A stretch of 64,000 nt of DNA, from assembly GCA_041658205.1 (NCBI GenBank), contig JBBAAO010000001.1, positions 2,790,001-2,854,000 of the forward strand. The letters run 5' to 3'. The notes beneath the pieces are model-generated. The model saw nothing but the letters and a program-made list of their open reading frames with translations. It had not been told where the DNA came from and ran no database searches. Below, piece after piece: positions 55,783-63,818 of this stretch (position 1 is the stretch's first letter; each line of letters opens with the position of its first letter). The position numbers were made by a program, and so were the translations under genes. Origin of the DNA: Bacteroidota bacterium. GTDB lineage: Bacteria > Bacteroidota > Ignavibacteria > UBA10030 > UBA8401.

Positions 55783-56967
55783 ATGAACGCAACAACTACT
55801 TCAACACTTCGCCAACGCTCTTCAATAGAAGAGTTATACAAACAATCGCAATACTTCACCAAGCAGCTTCCTTTTCAATATTTTTCCGATTCACTCTCTG
55901 AATTCGTGACGATATTAAATACACATCGACAAATCGTATTCTGTAATCAGCCGTTGGTTACATATTTGAATGCCGTCGATGCAAACGAGATCATAGGAAA
56001 ACGACCTGGTGAAGCACTTCGATGCCAGCATTCTCATATCACACCCGGCGGATGCGGAACATCTGAGTTTTGTAAAATGTGCGGTGCTTTCAAGGCAATT
56101 CTGAAAAGTCAACAGGGTGAAGAAGTTGTCAATGAATGCAGAATCATTACGGACCCGGATACCAAAGCATTGGATCTCTCCGTTCATGCCACACCGCTCA
56201 CCTATAACAACGAATCTTTCACAATTTTTTCATTGACCGATATCGGAAATGAAAAACGGAGAAAAGTTCTCGAGACGTTATTCTTCCATGATATCCTGAA
56301 CATGGTTGGCGGTTTGCTTGGATATTCAGAGTTGCTGAAAGATGCTTCAACGGATGAGGCGAAGGAATATGCTCCCATCATCAATAGACTTGTCGGTGAT
56401 CTGAGCGAACAAATTATGTCGCAGAAAGAGTTGGCAAATGCAGAACAGGGTACCACCAAAGTATCTCCAACAATGATCCATTCAACATCATTTCTGGATT
56501 CCATTACCATTGCTCTCCGACTGCATGCGGCTTCAAAGGATAAGATCATTATCGCAGATCAATCAACAGAAGATTTTATTTTTGTAACGGACGAACGGTT
56601 GTTGCGTCGCGTTATCGTCAATCTTACGAAAAATGCTCTTGAAGCAACAAAGGTTAACGGCATTGTTCGAATTTCTTGTAAACGAAAGGATCGGGAAGTA
56701 CAATTTACGGTTCAGAACAGTGAAGTAATTCCGGAAGACATTCAACTTCAGATTTTCCAACGATCATTTTCCACAAAAGGAGAAGGAAGAGGATTGGGAA
56801 CATATAGTGTAAAACTTTTTACTGAACACTATTTGCTTGGCAGTGTTTCATTTGTTTCCAACAAAGATGATGGAACTGCTTTCACCGTTGTGCTGCCGAT
56901 GACACTCGGCACTCCAAGTAATGAACAAACGCCGGTGACAAATGATTTAGAGAAAATTTTTGGGTAA
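55783..56967 (+). CDS. PAS histidine kinase with Cys/His-rich PAS segment
   Basis: 394 residues with a G-rich run (GGGGGGG) just before the ATG. The N-terminal PAS-like domain (about 35-155) holds a Cys/His cluster: R-C-x-H-x-H...GGCGTSEFCKMCGA, five Cys and two His within about 25 residues. This is a pattern found in a family of soluble PAS kinases paired with NtrC-type regulators; it may bind a metal, FeS or heme group. The HisKA helix has FFHDILNMVGGLLGYSELL and the HATPase has NLTKNALEA and GRGLGTYSVKLFTE, with a G1 box lacking the usual DxGxG (FTVQNSEVIPED). Cytoplasmic. The σ54 regulator gene follows after a terminator, 184 bp downstream, and is the likely partner. Confidence 0.92.
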   Translation: MNATTTSTLRQRSSIEELYKQSQYFTKQLPFQYFSDSLSEFVTILNTHRQIVFCNQPLVTYLNAVDANEIIGKRPGEALRCQHSHITPGGCGTSEFCKMCGAFKAILKSQQGEEVVNECRIITDPDTKALDLSVHATPLTYNNESFTIFSLTDIGNEKRRKVLETLFFHDILNMVGGLLGYSELLKDASTDEAKEYAPIINRLVGDLSEQIMSQKELANAEQGTTKVSPTMIHSTSFLDSITIALRLHAASKDKIIIADQSTEDFIFVTDERLLRRVIVNLTKNALEATKVNGIVRISCKRKDREVQFTVQNSEVIPEDIQLQIFQRSFSTKGEGRGLGTYSVKLFTEHYLLGSVSFVSNKDDGTAFTVVLPMTLGTPSNEQTPVTNDLEKIFG

Positions 56968-57002
56968 TGCAGTATCCACCATATCATCTCTTATCACCAT
57001 TG

Positions 57003-57038
57003 ATCCCTCTTATTCCACCAGAAAAGAGGGATTTTTTA
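57003..57038 (+). terminator. Terminator between the PAS kinase and the regulator gene
   Basis: Stem ATCCCTCTT / AAGAGGGAT with a 12-nt loop, then TTTTTTATA, 35 bp after the kinase stop. It suggests the downstream regulator is at least partly expressed on its own. Confidence 0.85.
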
Positions 57039-57151
57039 TATTGGAACGAATCTTCTTGATTCAGACAAAATTATCGTTTTTCTTAAGCGCAGAATGGATT
57101 TTTTAAGTTTTGCAGGTCATAAGATAAACATCTATATTTCAGTATAATTTT

Positions 57152-58528
57152 ATGGCAAAATCCAAACATAGTGCCAATATCCTCGTTGCGGATGATGAAA
57201 ATGACTTCCGGATGATTCTGCAATCTTTCCTTGTCACGGAAGGTCACACCGTCACAACGGCTGAAGACGGCGCAGATGCGATCAATAAACTCCATGAAAA
57301 GATATTCGATCTCGTGCTGCTCGATATCCGTATGCCGCGTGTGGATGGATTGGAAGTGTTGCAGTTTATTAAACAGCAATACATTGATACGCAGGTAATC
57401 ATCCTCACCGCCGTCGACGATGTGCGCATTGCGGTGGAATGTATGAAACTCGGCGCCTTCCATTTTTTAACAAAACCGTATTCTGTGGATGAATTACAAT
57501 CCTTGGTGAATCGTGCTCTGGAACAACGCGCAATGCTCATTGAATTGAAAGTGATGAAGAGTACCATTTCACGATTGACACATTCATCTCAATTGATCGG
57601 TGAAAGTAAAGAGTTTCAAAAAGTTTTGGAATTGGCAGAGAGAGTTGCTCCGAGTGATTCAACTGTGTTGTTGGAGGGTGCGAGCGGAACCGGAAAAGAG
57701 GTCTTTGCAAACTTTATCTATAAAAACTCACCCCGTGCAGAAAAACCTTTTGTTGCCTTAAACTGTGCTTCCATTCCGGATACATTGATTGAAAGCGAAC
57801 TGTTTGGACACGAAAAAGGAGCGTTTACGGATGCTAGTGCAATGCGTCAAGGGTTAGTGGAAATTGCAAATGGCGGAACATTGTTTTTGGATGAGATCGG
57901 CGAGATTAGCCCGGTATTCCAGCCGAAACTTCTTAGATTTATTCAATTGGGTGAATACCGGCGTGTCGGCGGAAATAAAACATTGAAGTCGGACGTGCGA
58001 ATTATTTCCGCAACAAATAAAAATCTTTTTAATGAGGTAACAGCAGGACGGTTTCGTGAGGATCTTCTCTATCGTCTCAATGTAATCACGATGCATCTCC
58101 CTTCACTTATCGAACGAAAGGATGATATCCCACTTCTTGCACAAAGCATTCTTGAACGAAAAAATAAGCTTCGTGAAAAAAAGGAATTGCATCCCGACGC
58201 ATTACAGGCATTAAAGGAATATCATTGGCCCGGAAATATCCGTGAACTGGAAAATGTTCTTGAGCGGGCAATTATTCTAAGTAATGATGAATTTATTCGG
58301 CCAAAAGATCTTTTATTGCCGCAGCAACTTGTGATGAAACAATCTTCAAACGGAAACGGAGCACAGAAAATCGGTTCGGCTATCTCCCTGGAAGAATTGG
58401 AAAAAGAGCACATTGCAACTGTTCTGATCAATACAAAATGGAATAAGAATCTTGCTACAAAGATTCTTGGCATTTCCCTTAAGACACTCTACACAAAAAT
58501 CCACCATTACAATCTTAAAGAAGAATAG
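57152..58528 (+). CDS. Sigma54-type response regulator with altered GAFTGA loop
   Basis: 458 residues. Receiver about 8-125 (VADDEND, phospho-Asp58 in LVLLDIRMP, LTKPYS), AAA+ about 145-385 (Walker A GASGTGKE, Walker B GTLFLDEIGEIS, FREDLLYRLNV, HWPGNIRELENVLERA) and a Fis-like HTH end (NKNLATKILGISLKTLYTKIHHY). The sigma54-contact loop is GAFTDA (residues 223-228) instead of GAFTGA: Gly to Asp at the fifth position. The first five residues of AAA+ function otherwise look intact. It may still activate sigma54 with changed efficiency or act otherwise. It follows the Cys-rich PAS kinase, its probable partner. Confidence 0.93.
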   Translation: MAKSKHSANILVADDENDFRMILQSFLVTEGHTVTTAEDGADAINKLHEKIFDLVLLDIRMPRVDGLEVLQFIKQQYIDTQVIILTAVDDVRIAVECMKLGAFHFLTKPYSVDELQSLVNRALEQRAMLIELKVMKSTISRLTHSSQLIGESKEFQKVLELAERVAPSDSTVLLEGASGTGKEVFANFIYKNSPRAEKPFVALNCASIPDTLIESELFGHEKGAFTDASAMRQGLVEIANGGTLFLDEIGEISPVFQPKLLRFIQLGEYRRVGGNKTLKSDVRIISATNKNLFNEVTAGRFREDLLYRLNVITMHLPSLIERKDDIPLLAQSILERKNKLREKKELHPDALQALKEYHWPGNIRELENVLERAIILSNDEFIRPKDLLLPQQLVMKQSSNGNGAQKIGSAISLEELEKEHIATVLINTKWNKNLATKILGISLKTLYTKIHHYNLKEE

Positions 58529-59007
58529 CGCACACACAGACTCTCATTCGTCTTCGTTTCTTCCCCTTCGCTTTCCCATTCGATATTTTAACGCACTCAA
58601 AACCCTTATATAGCTTTTCAATTTTTCAATAACAGCGGTATTAAAAATCCAAAAACTATTGATATTGTGAACCGTTTTATTTTACGGCATTACCTCGTTT
58701 TTCATTTTAATTCGGAGAATGTCCACCTGTAAGACATTCGGATCTTCGTCGCTTTTTTTTCCCTTGATTCACTCCGTAATGGAGTCCGCTTAACGTTTAT
58801 CCAATATCCCTTCACAACAATAAATTCTGTTTCCAATTCATCACTATTGTTTTGACTCATATTCTCTAACGGATTCATAGATCAGTGCGATGCTGCCCCC
58901 TTTCTCTTCCAAACAAAGAGTATTTCCAAAAATCTGTGTTGAAAGATATTTCTTGGAGGTAGAATTAGCTAAGTGGCAAAAAGTAAGAAAATACTGGGTC
59001 TATCAGA
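58529..59007. other. 480-bp intergenic segment without a gene
   Basis: Low-complexity A/T-rich DNA after the regulator gene. It contains two small hairpins: GAATGTC...GACATTC (about 58717-58739) and ACTCC-GTAAT-GGAGT (about 58771-58785). No coding signal. It leads directly into copy 2 of the dispersed repeat. Confidence 0.4.
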
Positions 59008-59346
59008 CTTGTCCAAAATACATTGATAAAAACAACAAGATTCTTTACTCTCTTCTTTTCTTGACGGAGCAAGAAAAGAAGCAAAAGAACTCCTTGCGAA
59101 ATTTAACGCACGCGATGAATCCTGTTCGCTCTTGCCCGTTGATGGCGCGAATCGCGCCATCAAAAGTCCCGTCATTCATCGCCTTCCCATTCGCTCAATC
59201 CTCCTAAATTTCGCACCCACGCACTTTATTATGATCTCTACAAAACAACAAAGGGGTCTTCCTACTTGTTATCAAAATATATGTGCCCAAGTTGAGATGC
59301 TACGGCCAATTTTGTATTCACTTACCATTTATATTGGACAGCTGTG
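59008..59346. repeat. Dispersed ~340-bp MITE-like element, copy 2
   Basis: 339 bp. Left end CTTGTCCAAAATACATTGAT, right end ATATTGGACAGCTGTG; the TIR core TGTCCAAAATA is matched with one mismatch at the right end. Internal hairpins as in copy 1 (CTTTTCTTG-ACGGAG-CAAGAAAAG near 59055-59078, GATGGCGCGA-A-TCGCGCCATC near 59141-59161). No transposase. Confidence 0.88.
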
Positions 59347-59562
59347 TAGGTCTATATAAGACAAAAATATCTTTTTTACCCGCTCCACCCTCCTTTCAAT
59401 CCATTTTCAATTAGGTAAAGTGTAGAATCTTCAATAAAGACGGGAGATTTTTGCACTTTTTCAAATTTGTAAATTCTACAATTCTTCGGTCATCTCGTAA
59501 AAAAATGCCTCCTTAAAATACAAATTCCTCAAAAAGCCCAATAAAATCAGAAGGTTTTTCAG

Positions 59563-59577
59563 TGGCACTGGCATTGC
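59563..59577 (+). promoter_or_regulatory. Sigma54 promoter of the T9SS-tag/subtilisin operon
   Basis: TGGCACTGGCATTGC: a perfect match to the consensus TGGCAC-N5-TTGC. The predicted start near 59589 precedes GGAG (59593-59596) and the ATG at 59606, so all spacings agree. Confidence 0.7.
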
Positions 59578-59605
59578 CAAAATGTATGGCATGGAGCCAA
59601 GCACA

Positions 59606-60142
59606 ATGAAAAACTTCTTCTTATATTTTGCACAAGTAATCATCGCACTGACCACGCTGGCAAATTCTCAGGGATTTGATTTGATGAACGTTCAAGCATC
59701 AAATAAAGTCGCCACAAGTTCACAATTCACAATTACTAAGAGCGGAATTGAGCAATTTCGCCCCACTTCAATCCAAACGCCATATGCCATAATAACCGGA
59801 GAAACGTTATTTGTGGCAAAAGAACAAAACACAACATCCGTAGCGGACGGAGGTACCAAAACAATGACATCGACACTTCAACAAAATTTTCCGAACCCAT
59901 TCAACAACTCAACCGTCATCCGATTTTCTCTGAACGAGATGAGCGATGTGACCATACAAGTATTTGATATCACCGGCCGCGAAGTATCCACATTGGTGAA
60001 TGGAACAAAACAATCCGGTACATTCAGCGTTGGATTTTCCAACAATAACATTGCTTCAGGAACATACATTTATAGAATGACCGCACGCAATAACAGCGGT
60101 AAGACTACCGTTGATACAAAAAAAATGATTGTCATGAAATAA
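59606..60142 (+). CDS. Small secreted protein consisting mainly of a T9SS sorting domain
   Basis: 178 residues from ATG 59606 (GGAG 9 nt upstream). The in-frame ATG at 59582 lies upstream of the predicted transcription start. Signal peptide to about 22 (LANSQ), a linker of about 70 polar residues with no recognised fold, then a T9SS type A domain (NFPNPFNNSTVIRFSLNEMSDVTIQVFDITGREVSTL ... TKKMIVMK). A single base separates its stop from the subtilisin ATG, so the two are translationally coupled. The next protein has a signal peptide but no sorting domain. This one may therefore be its surface partner or tag (inference). Confidence 0.82.
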   Translation: MKNFFLYFAQVIIALTTLANSQGFDLMNVQASNKVATSSQFTITKSGIEQFRPTSIQTPYAIITGETLFVAKEQNTTSVADGGTKTMTSTLQQNFPNPFNNSTVIRFSLNEMSDVTIQVFDITGREVSTLVNGTKQSGTFSVGFSNNNIASGTYIYRMTARNNSGKTTVDTKKMIVMK

Positions 60143-60143
60143 T

Positions 60144-62498
60144 ATGAAAAACATCTTCTACTATAGTATCATATTCTGTTCTTTTGTTTTTGCACAGCAA
60201 TTAGTGGTGAAGGCGAATGGAGAAACGAAGAACATTGGAACGGCAACGTCTGAGATCGCTATCTCCACCGTGGACAATAAGATTGTTGTATCAGAATCGC
60301 AAAATGAAATGGTCCGAATAATAATTGAACTGAAAGCCCCCTCCCGCATTGAACAAAAACTGAGTGGTAGACTCTTTTCGAAAGTATCCGCCAGCAACTC
60401 AAAACAGATTCTTATTGCCGATAATGCAACAACCATTGAACGAGAGTTTGAAACGATTATCAACGGATTTGCTGTCACCACAAAACGAGAAAACATCAAC
60501 ATTATTTCAGCCATGCCCGAAGTAAAATCTGTCTATCCGGATTTAGTTGTGAAATCATTACCGCTCGCGGTACAATCTGCCACACCAATTATTCCGCAAA
60601 GTTCTACATCCGTCGCTACCGGAAAAGGAATCCGGATCGGAATTATTGACACCGGAATTGATTATGAACATGAAGCGTTCGGAAAAGGATTCGGTGCAGG
60701 ACATATTGTTGCCGGCGGTTACGACTTTGTGAATAATGATACTGATCCGTTAGACGATAATGGCCACGGCACACATGTTGCCGGAATCATCGGCGGAAAT
60801 TCTGCTACCATCAACGGCGTTGCAAAAGATGCACGTTTGTTTGCATACAAAGCGCTCGACCAAAGCGGTAACGGCACAACATCATCCGTGCTTGCTGCCA
60901 TTGAACAGGCAATTAAAGACAGCATACAAGTACTTAATTTAAGTCTCGGCACTTCTTCCGGTTCATCGGACGATCCGTTGTCCACCGCCGTCAATCGTGC
61001 TGTCCAGTCCGGAATTGTTGTTGTGGTAGCTGCAGGAAATACCGGAGAATTTTCCAGCATCAATTCACCCGGTGTGGCGGAGTTTGCGCTGACCGTGGGA
61101 GCTACCGATGTAAATAGCATTGCATCATTCAGTTCAAAAGGTCCTGAGACTGAAAACTACCGCATCAAACCGGAGATGGTTGCACCCGGAGTAAATATTC
61201 TCTCTGCAAAAAAAGGGGGCGGGTATGTACAGATGAGCGGAACATCCATGGCGACGCCGTTTGTAACAGCGTTGGCAGCCGCAATGCGGGAATTGCATCC
61301 GGATTGGAATGCAATACAAATTAAAGATGCACTTATTTCGAATACTGTTGATCTCGGAAGTTCTGTTTTTTCGCAAGGACACGGGAAGATCAATGAAAAT
61401 GTCCTGCTCAGCACCGTATTTTCAAGTCCCTCCCAATTAAGCTTTGGATTCAATCCTCCTTCTGAATCGTCTTGGAAACAGAAAAAAACAGTCACCATTT
61501 TCAATAAAAGTACTCAATCGAAAAGATATCAAATGAGTTCCCCCTCAGCAAATCCTGCACTGCAGATTCGATGTACTCCACAACTGATTGATATACCGCC
61601 GAATGGTTCCGCCATTATCGATGTTGAGCTTGAGACAAATAATCTTTTTCTGAGCAATAATAGCGCCTTCGAAAATGGATATTCCGGCAAACTAATTGCA
61701 CTTGGAACGAGCGATTCCCTCTCCATTCCCTATGTTTTTTTTAAGGGACCAATTCTGCAGCTCCGTTTTAACGAAACACCGTGGCTGGTAATGATTCACA
61801 ATAGGAGTAATTTTTCGAAAACGATATCGCCAAAAATAAACTCTGTCTCGATAATCTTGAAGGACGGTATCTATGATGTAGTGACATTATTTTATGGTTC
61901 ACATTATGTCATAACGGAAGGGATTAATGTGAATGGCAAATCGATCAATGATATTGCTAGCTCGGATGCAAAATATCCGGTCTCATTTAAACCAGTTAAC
62001 GAAAAAGGTGAACAGTTGAGTCTTTCAACTCTTGGCGGCACGTATAGTTATCTTGAAGCAATAGTGCATCAACCGACCGGTTATGCAATTGTCGGTCTCG
62101 GTGGGGGATCAACGAATGCCTACAGCAATAAAACAAAATATTTTTCAACTGTCAGCAAACAGTATGCATACGGTTATTCAATGACACTGCAGCCAAACAA
62201 TAAAAAATCATATACGTACGATGTTATCGCCGATTCCGGAATTACATCGGCAATGCCTTTTGTGTTTCAATCAAACGACATGAAACATATCGATGTGAAA
62301 TATAATTTGGAAGCGAATGTTCAGAAGGTTTTTCCCATAACATGGGTATCGTTTATTGGAAAGTTTTCTAGTCTCAGCGGCACATACTACGACGGCAACG
62401 CTGAACCGTTACGTTTCCCATTTGCGCAGGAAGCGTTCTACACTCAACGGATAAAAAAGTTTCCAATTTTTCATCAACGCGAGGCGTTTTCGTTTTAA
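60144..62498 (+). CDS. Subtilisin-like serine protease (S8) without sorting domain
   Basis: 784 residues. Signal peptide to about 18 (FVFAQ), an I9-type inhibitory propeptide (about 55-140, VRIIIELKAPS ... MPEVKSVYPDLVV), and the S8 catalytic domain about 160-430 with Asp169 (GIIDTGIDYEHE), His208 (DNGHGTHVAG), the Asn region VVAAGNTGEFSS and Ser368 (SGTSMATPFV): an intact triad. A C-terminal beta-rich region of about 330 residues follows with no recognised domain. It stops at 62498 after a basic, atypical tail (RIKKFPIFHQREAFSF), 70 bp before a dispersed repeat, so the native C-terminus may have been lost. An exported protease, coupled to the small T9SS protein upstream. Confidence 0.92.
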   Translation: MKNIFYYSIIFCSFVFAQQLVVKANGETKNIGTATSEIAISTVDNKIVVSESQNEMVRIIIELKAPSRIEQKLSGRLFSKVSASNSKQILIADNATTIEREFETIINGFAVTTKRENINIISAMPEVKSVYPDLVVKSLPLAVQSATPIIPQSSTSVATGKGIRIGIIDTGIDYEHEAFGKGFGAGHIVAGGYDFVNNDTDPLDDNGHGTHVAGIIGGNSATINGVAKDARLFAYKALDQSGNGTTSSVLAAIEQAIKDSIQVLNLSLGTSSGSSDDPLSTAVNRAVQSGIVVVVAAGNTGEFSSINSPGVAEFALTVGATDVNSIASFSSKGPETENYRIKPEMVAPGVNILSAKKGGGYVQMSGTSMATPFVTALAAAMRELHPDWNAIQIKDALISNTVDLGSSVFSQGHGKINENVLLSTVFSSPSQLSFGFNPPSESSWKQKKTVTIFNKSTQSKRYQMSSPSANPALQIRCTPQLIDIPPNGSAIIDVELETNNLFLSNNSAFENGYSGKLIALGTSDSLSIPYVFFKGPILQLRFNETPWLVMIHNRSNFSKTISPKINSVSIILKDGIYDVVTLFYGSHYVITEGINVNGKSINDIASSDAKYPVSFKPVNEKGEQLSLSTLGGTYSYLEAIVHQPTGYAIVGLGGGSTNAYSNKTKYFSTVSKQYAYGYSMTLQPNNKKSYTYDVIADSGITSAMPFVFQSNDMKHIDVKYNLEANVQKVFPITWVSFIGKFSSLSGTYYDGNAEPLRFPFAQEAFYTQRIKKFPIFHQREAFSF

Positions 62499-62569
62499 CG
62501 GCACGACACACATCAAAGATTTGTAAAATCGGATTTTTACAATTATAGTATTCGCTACAAAAAGCCACA

Positions 62570-62907
62570 CTTGTCCAAAATACATAGATAAAAACAACAA
62601 GAATCTTCACTCTCTTCTTTTCTTGACGGAGCAAGAAAAGAAGCAAAAGAACTCCTTGCGAAATTTAACGCGCGCGATGAATCCCGTTCGCTCTTGCCCG
62701 TTGATGGCGCGAATCGCGCCATCAAAAGTCCCGTCATTCATCGCCTTCCCATTCGCTCAGTCCTCCGAAATTTCGCACCCACACACTTTAATACGATCTC
62801 CAAAATACAACGAAGAGTCTTACTAATTGTTATCAAAATATTTTTACCCAATTTGAGATACTATGGCCGATTTTGTATTCGTTTACGATTTATTTTGGAC
62901 AGCTGTG
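62570..62907. repeat. Dispersed ~340-bp MITE-like element, copy 3
   Basis: 338 bp with the cleanest ends: CTTGTCCAAAATA on the left and TATTTTGGACAGCTGTG on the right, an 11-bp perfect TIR (TGTCCAAAATA) near the ends. Same internal hairpins as copies 1 and 2. It lies just after the subtilisin gene. The stretch 62908-63012 is AT-rich without features. Confidence 0.88.
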
Positions 62908-63012
62908 ACAAAAAACACTAAGACACAAAATAATATTAATTTTTGAGTGGTGGTTTAATTCTCTTTTTGTGTGCTTTGGTGCTTGTGGCATTTTTAAATT
63001 AGTCTCGGAATG

Positions 63013-63606
63013 TTAAAATTTCTCAGGGATCTCTCCCGGTATAAACTTGAGAGACTCGGAGTTTAAACAATATCGGAGCCCGGTCGGACGGGGCCCATCT
63101 TCAAAAACATGTCCCAAATGGGCGTCGCATCGAGCGCAATTAATCTCGACACGATGCATGCCATAACTCAGATCTGTTTTTTCATCTACGTGATCTTTCA
63201 TTACTGGCTGGAAGAAGCTTGGCCACCCGGTACCCGAATCGAACTTTGCATTCGATGCAAAGAGAGGTAGGTCGCAGCAAACACACAGGTAAATTCCTTC
63301 TTTCTTGTGATCATAAAATGCACCGCAGAATGCCCGTTCCGTCCCTGCTTCACGAGCAACAGCATATGTTTCCTGCGGGAGTAATTTCTTCCACTCCGCT
63401 TCGGTCTTTACTACTTTTGGCATTCCCTTCTTATAAACATCTTTCAAATATTCTGTAATCGGTTTCATGGCTGCATCCTTTTGTGTGGGTGGATATTTTC
63501 TTTTTTGGATCATACTTGCTATAGGTTTCTCCGCATAGGCGGCAACAAAAACTACGATGAAAATGCCGACAAGTATGATCAACGATATTATGGTTTGACG
63601 ATTCAT
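63013..63606 (-). CDS. msrB: Peptide methionine (R)-S-oxide reductase, membrane-anchored
   Basis: 197 residues from ATG 63606 (AAAGGAAAAACAG upstream). The frame's 25 earlier residues lack support. The N-terminus is a signal anchor (IISLIILVGIFIVVFVAAYA), then the MsrB domain about 68-195: the Zn ligands Cys108/Cys111 and Cys157/Cys160, FDSGTGWPSFFQP, HLGHVFEDGP and the catalytic Cys180 in RYCLNSESL; a possible resolving Cys94 (ERAFCGAF). It reduces R-methionine sulfoxide in proteins outside the cytoplasm or at the inner-membrane face, using a thiol donor not encoded here. No MsrA is fused or adjacent. Confidence 0.95.
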   Translation of the reverse strand: MNRQTIISLIILVGIFIVVFVAAYAEKPIASMIQKRKYPPTQKDAAMKPITEYLKDVYKKGMPKVVKTEAEWKKLLPQETYAVAREAGTERAFCGAFYDHKKEGIYLCVCCDLPLFASNAKFDSGTGWPSFFQPVMKDHVDEKTDLSYGMHRVEINCARCDAHLGHVFEDGPRPTGLRYCLNSESLKFIPGEIPEKF

Positions 63607-63670
63607 TCTGTTTTTCCTTTCACACTCTACAACACACCCATACGTAAATATGTTCTCCCATAATGATAAC

Positions 63671-63698
63671 AAAAGTCTCACAAAAATGTGAGACTTTT
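63671..63698. terminator. Hairpin, probably bidirectional terminator
   Basis: Perfect 11-bp stem AAAAGTCTCAC / GTGAGACTTTT with a 6-nt loop, about 65 bp upstream of the msrB start. It could end transcription arriving from either side. Confidence 0.55.
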
Positions 63699-63701
63699 AA
63701 T

Positions 63702-63744
63702 AACACAAATCCCCGAAATCTTGGAGATTTCGGGGATTTGTGTT
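63702..63744. terminator. Perfect 20-bp-arm hairpin
   Basis: Arms of 20 bp (AACACAAATCCCCGAAATCT and complement) and a 3-nt loop. The ATCCCCGAAATC core matches the terminator at 37250-37293, so this may be a dispersed hairpin used as terminator. Confidence 0.55.
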
Positions 63745-63757
63745 GAAGATATCAGGA

Positions 63758-63785
63758 TAAAAAAAAGACCGGCTTGTGCCGGTCT
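63758..63785 (-). terminator. Terminator of the truncated right-edge gene
   Basis: Minus strand: stem AGACCGGC / GCCGGTCT, 4-nt loop, then eight T. It lies 33 bp after the stop at 63819. Confidence 0.88.
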
Positions 63786-63818
63786 TGTACTCACCAATTT
63801 CCACTCTTCTCAATGTAT

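Noticed and set aside
58890..59207. 105-codon plus-strand frame spanning 58890-59207
   Set aside because: Half lies in the dispersed repeat; no start context and no counterpart at the other copies' left flank.
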